Shown: positions 33,301 through 45,300 of the stretch, in pieces
How positions within the stretch are numbered: the stretch's first letter is position 1
Layout of the letters: every line of letters starts with the position of its first letter
Assembly (NCBI RefSeq): GCF_026151205.1
Contig: NC_087074.1
Coordinates: forward strand, 16,813,962 to 16,877,961
Direction: 5' to 3'
From: Bolinopsis microptera
Lineage: Eukaryota > Ctenophora > Tentaculata > Lobata > Bolinopsidae
Length of the DNA stretch: 64,000 nucleotides
Made by a program: the position numbers and the translations under genes
The notes under the pieces: generated by a model
Database searches by the model: none
Seen by the model: the letters and a program-made list of their open reading frames with translations, nothing else
Told to the model about the DNA's origin: nothing

Positions 33301-36300
33301 ATTGAAGTGAAACACACCACTAACCACTTATATTGCACAGGTTTCAGAGTATTTTAAGTTCACAGGACCAAGTGAAACACACGACACGGGTTGTTCTGCG
33401 TCTCTCTATTCGCTGGGTAATGTTACTGGACTGAATTATTAAAATTTCAAATAGAATGTTCTAGGTATTTTGCTATTCATTGCTCTTCATATAAGCATAC
33501 AGTAGGGTGCGAGACATTTCAACTGTACAGCATTTTCTGTACGGCATTTTCCAAAAGCACTTGAAATATAGGTACTGGCTTTCCAGTTCATACAGTGTGA
33601 TACTGAAATTGTAAAAAGTAACGATCAGTAACTCTGTGTACAATAAAATACATTATACACATACAATATACATTGTATCTTCAGATACGGCTGTAATGGC
33701 GATGAAAAGGGGCGACATATCAGCAGCACTCATCGGAGGCTGTAACCTCAACCTCAAACCTCAGGTAAACTCAACCTTAATCCTCAGGTTATGTCTTCAA
33801 GATAACCGAGATACTTTTAGTTTTTAGGATCTTACGGGCACCACAGAAAAGAAACTTTATTTTATTTAACTAAAAGCGAAATATGTACTGTATCAGTATA
33901 ACTGTATAATGCAAGTACATGTATAGTGGTGATCTAACCGGCCCCACATCACCAGGCGACTGTAGCCCTGCACCGCATGAACATGGTCTCAGGAGGGAGG
34001 GGATGCCGTGTTTATGATAAGTCTGCTGATGGGTACAGTAGAGCAGAGTGTATCTCTCTCGTTCTTCTTCAGGTACTGTAAATACTGGTACATTCTGGTA
34101 CCTGCTGGTACATACTGGTACATACTGGTACATACTGGTACATACTGGTACATACTGGTACATACTGGTACATACTGGTACATACTGGTACATACTGGTA
34201 TATGTATGCAGCGCGAATGAACAACATTTTTCATAGCAATTGACATCATTTTAAATATCCTGTAAGAGTTATGGCAGGAATTTCATTGAAAAATTCAAGA
34301 TGTCGTGTACCTTAAATTGGGGTTTATTTACACAACAAATTCTTCAGTGGCGAAGTCAAGCAAAACGTATTTATGGCCGGATAGTAAACAGTGTAACGAA
34401 TAACGATGGGTTCAAGGAGGAAGGGATTATATTTCCCGATTCGAGGAGTCAGGTTGGTCCGCAGTTTGTGTAGAAGAAAAATGTGGTTTTCCAAAATGTC
34501 TTCGCTTCACTTTCTTTGGAGATAAAGAATTGCTACCACAACTCTTGCACAAAGTGGGCACAGGAAGATGACATAATCTCTCCTGTCATAGCATCAAACA
34601 TTTCGGCAAATCCTGCTTTTATGAATTGGGGACATTCCCATAATCCCATAATGACAGCAGTAAAATGAATTCTAAGGTATCAAAGTTGACCACATCAATA
34701 TGTGGGTTTATTTAGAAGAAAACGCCTCATAGCCACGATTTCCTAAAAACCCCCTCTTTCTGAAATTCCTTAAGATTCACAATACCATCCCCCAGATCTC
34801 ACTACTAAGAGAAGCGTACAAGGGGACGTGTGTAGCGGAAGAGGATGTGGTGTATGTAGAGGCTCACGGGACAGGGACTCAGGCTGGGGACACCCAGGAG
34901 TGCCTTGCTGTGGACAATTTCTTCTGCAGTAAACGGAACAAGGTGGGTGGCATAGACTGTGCTACAATTATCAGCAATTATCATTACAATTACGAAGAAG
35001 AAACGTGACTGTGGGTTGCAGTCACGTTACTGATCACGTGACTAGTTAAATATCTGTAATGTGTTAAAGCAAATGTGTAACTAGTTAGTTCCCTTTCCGA
35101 TATAATCTCCCAATCTAATCTCCCAGTCCAATCTCCCAATCTAATTACCCAATCTAATCTCCCAATCTCCATCCCTTAGGATAAGCCCCTTCTGATTGGA
35201 TCCATCAAGTCTAACCTGGGGCACGCTGAGCCCGCCTCCGGTGTAGCAAGTCTCTGCAAAGTCCTGATGTCCTATACTAAAGGTGTCATACCACCAAACA
35301 TCCATCTAAACGAGATCAACCCAAAGTTGGAGGCTGTAATCCAGGGCCGACTTAAGATTGTGGTGAGTATTTGAATCGGGTTGCTGTAATGTACACAATG
35401 TATACATGCATAATGTATAAATATAATATACACAATGTATACATGTATAATGTATACATATAATGTATACCATGTATACATGTATAAATGTATTTAGTAA
35501 CAATTACTCTCCGGCTTCTCGTGATCTTTAGGGTATTAGTTGGCTCATTTTCCACTGTTAAAGAGTCAAGATAAATCATAAAATGCAAATAAGCAAGTGC
35601 AAAAGAAGTGGGGTGGGAAACTTTTGGGACCCGTCCAGATATTTATTATTAAATATTTGGATGCTCTTTGTACAATGTTTAACTGTACAAATATACGTTG
35701 GTGTACGGTGATCGAGGTGAAGTATTCAGTCCGCAGTGTAAATCTTGTTAACAACAATTATGTAATCAATTAATCAGTGCAAATTGCAGCTGTTTACCCA
35801 TTATAGATTAGATTTTACTGCTCCAATTTAGAATTTGGGAATAACATGCTTCTAAAAATAGCAAATGATAGACTTGTGAATGAACTTCAAGCATCATTTA
35901 TAAACGAGGTATGCCACTACTAGCGCCTATTTTAATTTGAGTATCTGCCTAATTTGGTGTCAGCTGACTAATGTTCAACATTACCGCATATCGGATAAAA
36001 AATTACCCTAATTGCTGAAATAAGTAAGCACTCTACTGCGGCCCACACTGTATAATTTCCGCATCGAAGCGTAGCAAAATAAATTATTATAATCATATAC
36101 AGTTTATCAGTCAACACAGGCCTTATGATTCCGCGCTCGTCACTCAATAAATTAATATAACGTTGATAAATTATAAAATTTCATAACGATCACTGTTGCT
36201 TTTTTAGAAAGATCAACAGTCAATAATTTGCTGCATTTGCCATGATGAGTATGATAGTCTTCAAACACAAGGAAATATTGTATTATGTACCTTTGTAAAC

Positions 36301-39300
36301 CAGCTTGTAGACAGCTCATTTCATACTAACCTGGCGCCGTGGTTCAGGACGATCTGTAAGGTCCTGCCACCGGGTGGAGTCTTTCCATTGCACACCGGAC
36401 AGATGATACTCGCTGCAAGTGCAAATAGCGCTATGCTGGACGTGTAATTTGTGTTAGCGGGTGCTGTGTGAAAACACGGTACCTCACTGGTAAATCTCAA
36501 GGGTCCCAGACTGTTGGTGGTGTGATGGAACGTGTAGCCAATCGTAGTGGATGGGAGCAATGTGCGATGTCTTTAATGCGGGCTGGTTATACTATTTATG
36601 GCTCTACAATATTTCCTTGTGTTTTGACTTGATCATATTATTGTTCAGATTGGTAGGAACGTCTGCTCCAACTGTATTGTAACTACTTAACTGTAACAAA
36701 ATGCGACTTCTGTTCAGTGGCGTAACGTTACTTTTTGGCGCCCCCCCGCTCAACTCAAAAAGCGCCCCCTTTCTGGAGCGCGCTCGCTTCGCTCGCTAGA
36801 TTTGTCCGAGGGCCGTTGCCATCACAATTTTTAAATTTTAAAACGGAATATAAATGTGAGCCAATAAAATTTAAATTTGGAAAGTGAGAAGCCGCGCGCA
36901 AATAATTTTACATGTAAGCCGCGCGATTTTGTAATTAAATCGCCAGTAATTTGCGCATGATTGTTTTCGCGTTGGATAAAATATTATCTCGTGATACCTG
37001 TTAACGGTTGTGATTGGACTATGCAGAGGGACGACGCGTTATGGTAATAATAAATGTATCATGTACGGGACACTTATGATAAGTCGGTTACACAATGTCA
37101 GAATCTTGTTCGCGTTTCATTGTCGTTTGACATTAGACATTACATTCAAAACAGCCGCTAGGTAATTTGTCATTTGTCTGAGACTCTGATTAGTGGTGTT
37201 ACTGTTAATTTGTGATAAACAATGAAACAATTTTGTGAATTGTGTGTTTCATATTGTTAGTCTAACGAGGAGAACTGTTTTAAGCTGCTGTATATGTTAC
37301 AAAAATTTATATTATATTAAGGTTACCGGTTGTTCATGTAAATTGTAATCATCAATGGGGTAAAATATCAAATATGCCGTACATAGTTTACGCGAACATT
37401 ATGCGAATGTATGTTATTATAAATATCCTCACAGCTGGTCGAATATGAAGAACTGCATTGGGAGTCTGGGCGGTGTACAATCAATATATTTTACTACTGA
37501 GTTGTTTTAGCAGTTTCTACTTTTAGCTCAGTCTTTATTACGAGGAACTGATTCAGTGGAGATAAGTCAATTTCGTAGGACTCATTTTAGTCGAAGTTTA
37601 GGGCTTAGGCAACGATGCCGTTTCTTACTTGTCCGTTGTCGCAGGTTAATATTATTCATATGTTATTGATAATGACAATGAGGAGTGTTGGTTGGTGTCT
37701 TCTAGATGTGTGTAGTCTGTACTTCTGTAGATGAGTACATCGGTAGAATAATACTGAATATTATAGGTACTGATCATGATTGGTATTACTCTTAAACTTG
37801 GTAGTACTCTTAAACTGTTTGCGCTTCAGTGTTGAGAAACACTGAGAAATTATGTAATGTTGGTTGTTAGTTAATTTCGTTCTGCATTGAAGGTAAGTTT
37901 GTCAGAAACATAATGTAGCTAATAGGATATAATAGAACGTTACTCGTTTTATTAAGAAAATCGTCGAGGAAACAAATATTACACACTGAGTGTAACAGTA
38001 AACTAATGTATGGGACACACCTTAGAAACACTTAATAACCGATTTTTAACCGATCATATCCTTGACGCTCCGTTGGGACAGTTACCATGGCAACATACGG
38101 GGGATTCGGGGAATGGTTAAAGAATTCTACTGACAAGCTTGATCAGTAAAACATTACTGCCGCTAGATTACAAGTATGCCACGTCATTTCAAGGCAATTA
38201 GATAGATCAGTGCACTTTATACGCATTCAATTATAGCATTACTTGGTTAGCAAATCACGTGATATCTCTGGAATTATCACCATGGTTACTGGGGAGGTGT
38301 TCAGACTCCACAGATGTAATATATCAACTGACCTCTTCGTTTTAACATCCATGTTCAACGGATAAATGGAGCTTAAATAGTTGGTACGATCAAATGTAAT
38401 CTTTACACAAATGGTTTCGTGTTATTAAGCAAATCGTCGAGGAAACAAATATTACACACTGAGTGTAACAGTTAACTAATGTATGGGACACACCTTAGAA
38501 ACACTTAATAACCGATTTATAACCGATCATATCCTTGACGCTCCGTTGGGACAGTTACCATGGCAACATACGGGGGAATGGTGATCTTATATATTATACA
38601 ATTGAAAAGTGCGTGTGTGAGCTGTACTCACTGTACTGATTGTCCATTATCTAATGCTGTTAGCGAGTTTTTATGGTAGTATGGTTGTTACCAGATGATG
38701 ATGTTAAACATTTAAATGTATACTTTTCTATTTATTGGTAGTTGTTCGAATGATTATTGTTATTTGTTAGAACTTGCAGTTGTAGCCGACTTTGTTTTGC
38801 TGCCAGAAGTAGTAATGATTTGAAATGGCTGTTGTACTATGGTGTCACAACTAGTAACTACGAAGAGTGACCTATTTTTGTAGGAATTGTTTCCGTACGT
38901 TTAAAAAAAATGTATTAATGAACAAACCTTTACATTAATGAAATTCCAGGATATAGCATGTGTTTATATGAACTACATGCCGAATGCCAATATGTGTGGA
39001 GTGTGGTTGCTCACTGTATATGCAGAGTTGGGATGTGACTGAAAACATTGAAGTAAGTATTGAGGTTTATTTTGAATCATGTAAATAGCTTTAATATTGT
39101 GGCATCTGTGGAGTTATGTTAGGTATTATGCCATGTGGTGAAATTTGTAGAAGGAAGTGGTTTACAGATTTATTTGTAAATTAACATCAAATTTCCCAAA
39201 TCAGGTTTTGTTACCGTTGGAAGATTTCATGTACATAGTACATACTATGCAAAATGTGGAGTCAATTGTACGCTGATGAAAGCTGCAAAACAACTGAGCC

Positions 39301-42300
39301 AGCTCCACAAGCACGACCTGACTGAAGAATTAAATCTTATTTGTCTGTGAATATTTCGCTACGTAGCTTGTCAGCCTTCAAGTTGATTTTGGTGCCAATC
39401 TGAATAACTGTACAGCCAGTGCTGAAAAATCCTTTAGCAAACTGAAGCTTTTAAAAAAACTCCGAAGCACAGTGGGTAACTAAACGATAGATTAAGCAGT
39501 TTACATTTTAACCATCATCTGACATCTCAATCGAGAACTTAACAGCAAGACAACTTGACAAGAAAGAGCTGGCCAAATTTGATGCTCTTTCCAAACCTAA
39601 GAGAGTTGCTTGGAATATGAACTGTACGCTAATGTAAATATTATGTAGTATTGAAAAATGTAAATTGTTTTTTATTTCCATATTTTTATCTGTTATTGCT
39701 ACCTGTTAGATGTTGGTGTTTTATTTGTATAGGATCATTAAAACTACAATAAGTGACTGCCGATGAAATTGGGATCTAAGTTAAAAGTAAACATTGATAT
39801 CTAAAATTGCCACAAAATCAAAACATTCTCACGCGCGAATTTTGTATACCACGTTTGTATAACAATTGCAATATCGTTATCACTTACCACGTGTTTTTAG
39901 CGCGCGCTGGCTGCTTGCTTTGCACTATATTTAATTTTAGAATTTTACAAATCTTAAAACAGTAGCACGATATTTAACAACTTTTGGACCTTATATACCA
40001 AGTATTTTATTACCAGGGGCGCCATATTTCTAGGGGGCGCCAAATTATGAGGAGGGGCGGCAGAATTTTGGCGCCCCCCTCTCACGGCGCCCCCCCGCAT
40101 AGCGGGGTCTGCGGGGCCTTAAGTTACGCCACTGCTTCTGTTTTAAGTTTTAACCAGTTAATCCCAGACAGAGCCCACACCGCTGGAAGGTAACGGGCTG
40201 GTCTCTCTGAACGCCTTTGGATTCGGGGGTTCCAACGCTCACGTGATCCTACTGCCCAATGAAAATGAGGAGAAGAGCCGAGAAGTGGACGTTTTCTTCG
40301 TAAATGGCAGAACACCCACCGCTGTGTCAAATATGCTGGATCTCGCAACTCGGGAACCCAAGAAAGGTCGGTACTTAAGTTATTTTACAATTTATTCTTG
40401 ACTACCACGGTCATTAATATTATGTTGGTATTATCAATCACATGAGGCCAGTGCCACAGCGTCAGTTCGAATACCAAATTCTGACTTCGTTAGTTTTAGA
40501 TTTTTGTACCGGATTTTTATCCTCTTTATTGCAATAATGATCGATTATTCGATAGCTTTTACTGCTTGCCTTGCAAGCTGCATCAAGTCAATATTTAATT
40601 TTGATCGCCAACGGCTCATTACATCTGCACATATTTATGATATCATTAGAACAATTTATTACAAATTAAAAGTGATGTTGCTTTTAAGAGGTAACGGATA
40701 TTTTTACAATATTTATTAAAAATTAAAAATAGTTCATAACATGTTACTTATAATTCTTCATGAAATGAACTCATACATCAAAACAAAAAATAAGGTTATT
40801 TCAAAAAATCTTTCTATACAAGCTTCCATTCCATTCACGGGATAGCCAGTTACCTGGCAAAGCTCTCTCATGATGCTTCTCCAAGCTCACACAAGTGTCA
40901 GCGAGGAGGAAGATATTCATGCATTTCTGCACGAGGAGCCCATCACAGCTACCAACAATTAATTTAACAAGAATGTTAAAATAAGATTAAAAAGAAGATA
41001 AAAATTTAACAATCGAACCAATTGTCTTTTTTGCGAAGAATGAATGTAGGCTCCTTTAGATGATGACAAAGGTAGAGAAGTTTCGTAAGTTTAGTCGGAG
41101 TTTTCCAGAAATATGATCTTTATCTGCTTTGTAGCGCTATTAGGCACATCTTTTACCATCTTTTCCAAGTCAGGGAATTTTGATTTTGAAAATTTCCTAT
41201 CGAACGGAAACCCCATTGGTTTCTTATCTGGGTATTCGGATTTCCTCTTTCCACAGAAGACCACACTTGCACTCAGATATGTATCTTCGTTAGCTGCATC
41301 CTTCTTCCAGTCAGTCACCAACACGTAGAGATCTGCCCACATGCCTTGAGAAGTTCCCCGGGGGACCAGCAGGTTTCTTGGCCAACCACATCCGCATGGA
41401 GAGTAAGGAGAATCTCCACACTTTCCATCTTGTATATCCTGGACTGTAACGGTAGGAGGGAGAGTAACTGAGGAATCTTCAGATGATCTGGTGATAGTTT
41501 GCTCTGACCCACCGTCTATATCCGCCACGAACCTGTCCATCTCTACAAAATCTCTCCTCCTTGCGTCCAAGTCTTCAGCATATCTTATCGGGGCCAGAAA
41601 CACTCTGAAGACGAGAGAGGCTTTCTCCTCGCGCTTATTTCGAACTGTGAAGTGGTAGTTGAACGGGTAATACTGCAGCATCGACTTGAGCGGGTTCTTT
41701 TCCTTCTTGTCCACGTAAACAGTGATTTTCTTTTCTATCATCTTGGTGTAGAGTCGGTCAACTAGATCTTTGGAATCCAATTCTTTATCGGGCTCACATT
41801 GTGTAGAGACAGTATCAACCTCTATTCCTTCCATCTTAAGATCGTGAATTGTATGGGGTAGAATGTGATCTGACTCTCTGTATTCCTCAAATATGCTGTC
41901 AACGAATCTGGTGGATTCGTGTAGTGTTTTTGAGTCTCATGATTTGATAGTTCTTTTATTCAAATTTCTGATTGTTTCTGAATAGACTCAGTGAAGACAG
42001 ATTCTAATGGAAATAAATAGCTGAATAACGTATCGACATTTCTACGTCATACTCATATTCTGAAATAGTATCAATTCAATTATAACGATCAATATTCACA
42101 TTAAAAATTTGACGACGAAATTTATTTCAAACAAAATATATAACTGTAAAATAGTTATCAACCGTAAATAGTTTTTAACTATTGTATATTGTGTACAACA
42201 CCGCAAAGGCAGTCTCTAACAACAGAGAAAACGAGAAGTACTCAGAAAAGATGATAGATAAACTTCTCATCAACAACGGCTACACTGATAGAGTCTTAGA

Positions 42301-45300
42301 AACCATAAAGAACAAGAGAAAACGTAGAAAGAGAATTAATCAGAACGTACAGAACAAAGACCAAGACGGAGCGATTCTCAAACTACCCTATGTCAACGAA
42401 GCTACTAGTCGCAAATACAGAGATGCTGTCAGACATAGTGGACTCCCCATCAAAATTGTCGAGAAACCTGGACGGAAACTGAAGGATCTCCTTACAGACT
42501 CCAGACCCCTTGACAAGAAATCCTGTACAACATCAAACTGCAGAACATGCGCAGCTTTAACCGATGGAGAATGCACCACAACTAATACCGTCTACCACAT
42601 CACTTGCGAAGTAGACAATTGTACCGAGAACTATGGTGGGGAAACATACAGACCGATCAAGTGCAGGTTCGACGAGCATTACCGTAGTGCGGCAAATCCA
42701 ACAGCAAAATCTTACGAAGATAAGCCACTAGCAAAGCACTACAGGGAAAGTCACCCTCAGCACAAAGGCCCCCCAAAACTTAAACTTCAAATCGTAGATA
42801 GAGGAACATCACTCATCAACAGAAAGATTAAAGAAGCCCGATTTTTAGTTGAAAATAAACCAACACTCAACGATAAAACAGAGTTGAACAATCTAACACA
42901 GTTTTTAGTTGAGTGACGTGTAAATAGTAATATTCTCGTTTAATTCTTTTATCTCTTTTAATCTTTTATCTCCTGTATAACGTCACGCTATTCGTTAATT
43001 TTCAGATGAGCCCTATTTGATAAATGTTGTCAGTTTTATGTTCATATTTGCTCCGATTTCGTTAAAAACTATTTACGGTTGATAACTATTTTACAGTTAT
43101 ATATTTTGTTTGAAATAAATTTCGTCGTCAAATTTTTAATGTGAATATTGATCGTTATAATTGAATTGATACTATTTCAGAATATGAGTATGACGTAGAA
43201 ATGTCGATACGTTATTCAGCTATTTATTTCCATTAGAATCTGTCTTCACTGAGTCTATTCAGAAACAATCAGAAATTTGAATAAAAGAGCTGTCAACGAA
43301 CTTATGCCATCTGAAGAACACGGGATCTCTAGCGGCAGTAATTTGTTCCATCATTGCTCCGAATTTTATGCCGTATCTCTCATCAGGATCGTTGATTAGA
43401 GCGATGACCACGTGCCCAAAGTTGTGAAGGTTTCCGTAGAGCTTCTTGTTCGCCGAGCCCGCGTCAGATTCCACGGTGCATCCTAGCTTGGTCATTGTCA
43501 TCGGAACTTTGTTACCATTCGAATCTTCGAAATAGTTTATTGTTATGGCTTTAGAGATTCTCTCCTTGTGAGTCTCCATGACGCTGGCAAGAATTTGTTG
43601 AGAACCCAATGTCACGCTGGCAGGTATGCTCATGTACGAAGCCCTAAAGGAAAAACCCTCTAATTTTGGGTTGAAACCTTCCGGAATTGGATCATCCCAG
43701 TGAATACCTGGTCCGTAAGGAAGGACAGGAGGGAGACCCACTCCTAGTCTCTGAAAGTCGTACCTGGCCAGCATCTGCTCATGCATGTAGGCAAACAGCT
43801 CCCCCTGCCGCTCAATTTTCAATGGCTTATACCAAGCGTAGTAGAGATGCCAGTGAGCATGGTGCTCAGATAGTCCTAAGTCCTCTCTCCACCAATTAAG
43901 CTTGTGTTCTGGGTCCAAAGTGACAGCCCTTCCGACAAGGGTTTTTTGGGGATCCGGTGGAATGTTTTCTCCAGGTCCGGTTAAGAGTTGGTCTTTGGAG
44001 AAGAAAGCTCGCGGAATAGTTTGGTGAGGAGGAGGAAGAGTCATGTTATTTGTTTCTGGATGCTGGAACAAAGCAATTCTGGAGAGATAGTCCCCATAGG
44101 TACTGCTAGGATGTCGGTTCTTTAGGTCAGAGAGAACATCTATCATTTCGGAGACGCCCAGTCCAGAAAGTTCATTTGCTTTGTCGTAAGCTTCCTTCAT
44201 GTGACTCTCTCTGAAGACAGTGAAGTTAGGAAGGTTGCTCAGCGGCTCCCCAGAATAAACGTCATCATCTTCCAGAAAAACTTTGAGAAGTTTTTTGTTT
44301 AACTCCGGGTCAGCTGTCGTTGGACAACCGCAGTCCGACATCAAACTGCTATGGAGGGAGAGTTTGTTAGTGATGTCGAATAAAGCCAGAAATTACAGTC
44401 GATAAATGGAAATACCTTAGTTTCCAAAAATTTGTGTGCCAAATTTGTGTGGCAAAACTGAGGGATCTTATAATTTGAGTACCAGAAACTTGAGCAAGAA
44501 ATTTGAACTTGTTTGGGCGAAGAAAAAATTTGGGCATTTATATTTTAGAGATAGGAAATTTCTTCTTCTCTAAATTATTGAATCTGTTTGATAAGCTTTC
44601 TAAAACGGCAAGCTGACGTTGGATAATATACGAGACTAATAAGCATTAAAATTTAAAGCAGAATCCTGGTAGAGTAATTGTGTGGGGGGAATGAAAGTAA
44701 ACTTGAAAAGTGAGGTGATGAGTGATGACTGAATAAAATAATTGGAACGGCAAAAAAAAGATACTTGGAGGCTGGAGCTGATGATGTGAACATCACGAAA
44801 CAAACTAACGAAGAAGTGACGGTGGGCAAACATTAGTTTATAACGCTAAATTAAAGAATTAATATTACATAGGAATTGACTAACGCTAAATTAATATTAT
44901 ATAGGAATTATCAATTAACTAACGCTAAATTAATATTATATAGGAATTGAAAATTGCAAAAGTCTGAGCTTTTGAATAATTATCTTACCACGAGACTATA
45001 CGATCAATGATCTTTGGAGAGTTTATTGAGGTCTCGTGTGAATATTATACTCTTACAAATTAAATCATCTTGCTAAACAGGATTTCTGGCGAACTTTAGT
45101 TGTCGAACTTCAGTGTCTGTCGAACTTCATTCGAAAAGCAAGTAAATAAGTAAATAAGATCAAAAGCATAAAAAGGCCTGGAGAGTACAGAATATGGTCG
45201 GCACAAATATTTGTATTTGTTAAAAAAATCAATTCTGCGACTCGAAAACAATAATTTACAGGATTGTTTATCTGAAGAAAGGAAAATACCGTGTCCACGT

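Noticed and set aside
33870-34249. Overlapping minus-strand frames reading MYQYVPVCTS repeats
   Set aside because: Produced by the 10-bp tactggtaca array in intron 6; no start or splice context.
35272-35588. Three overlapping minus-strand Tyr/His-rich frames
   Set aside because: They come from the AT-rich imperfect repeats after exon 9 and from the antisense of exon 9.
36321-36560. 79-codon minus-strand frame, possible transposase piece
   Set aside because: I looked for hAT or LINE motifs in both directions and found none; it lies outside the hAT boundaries.
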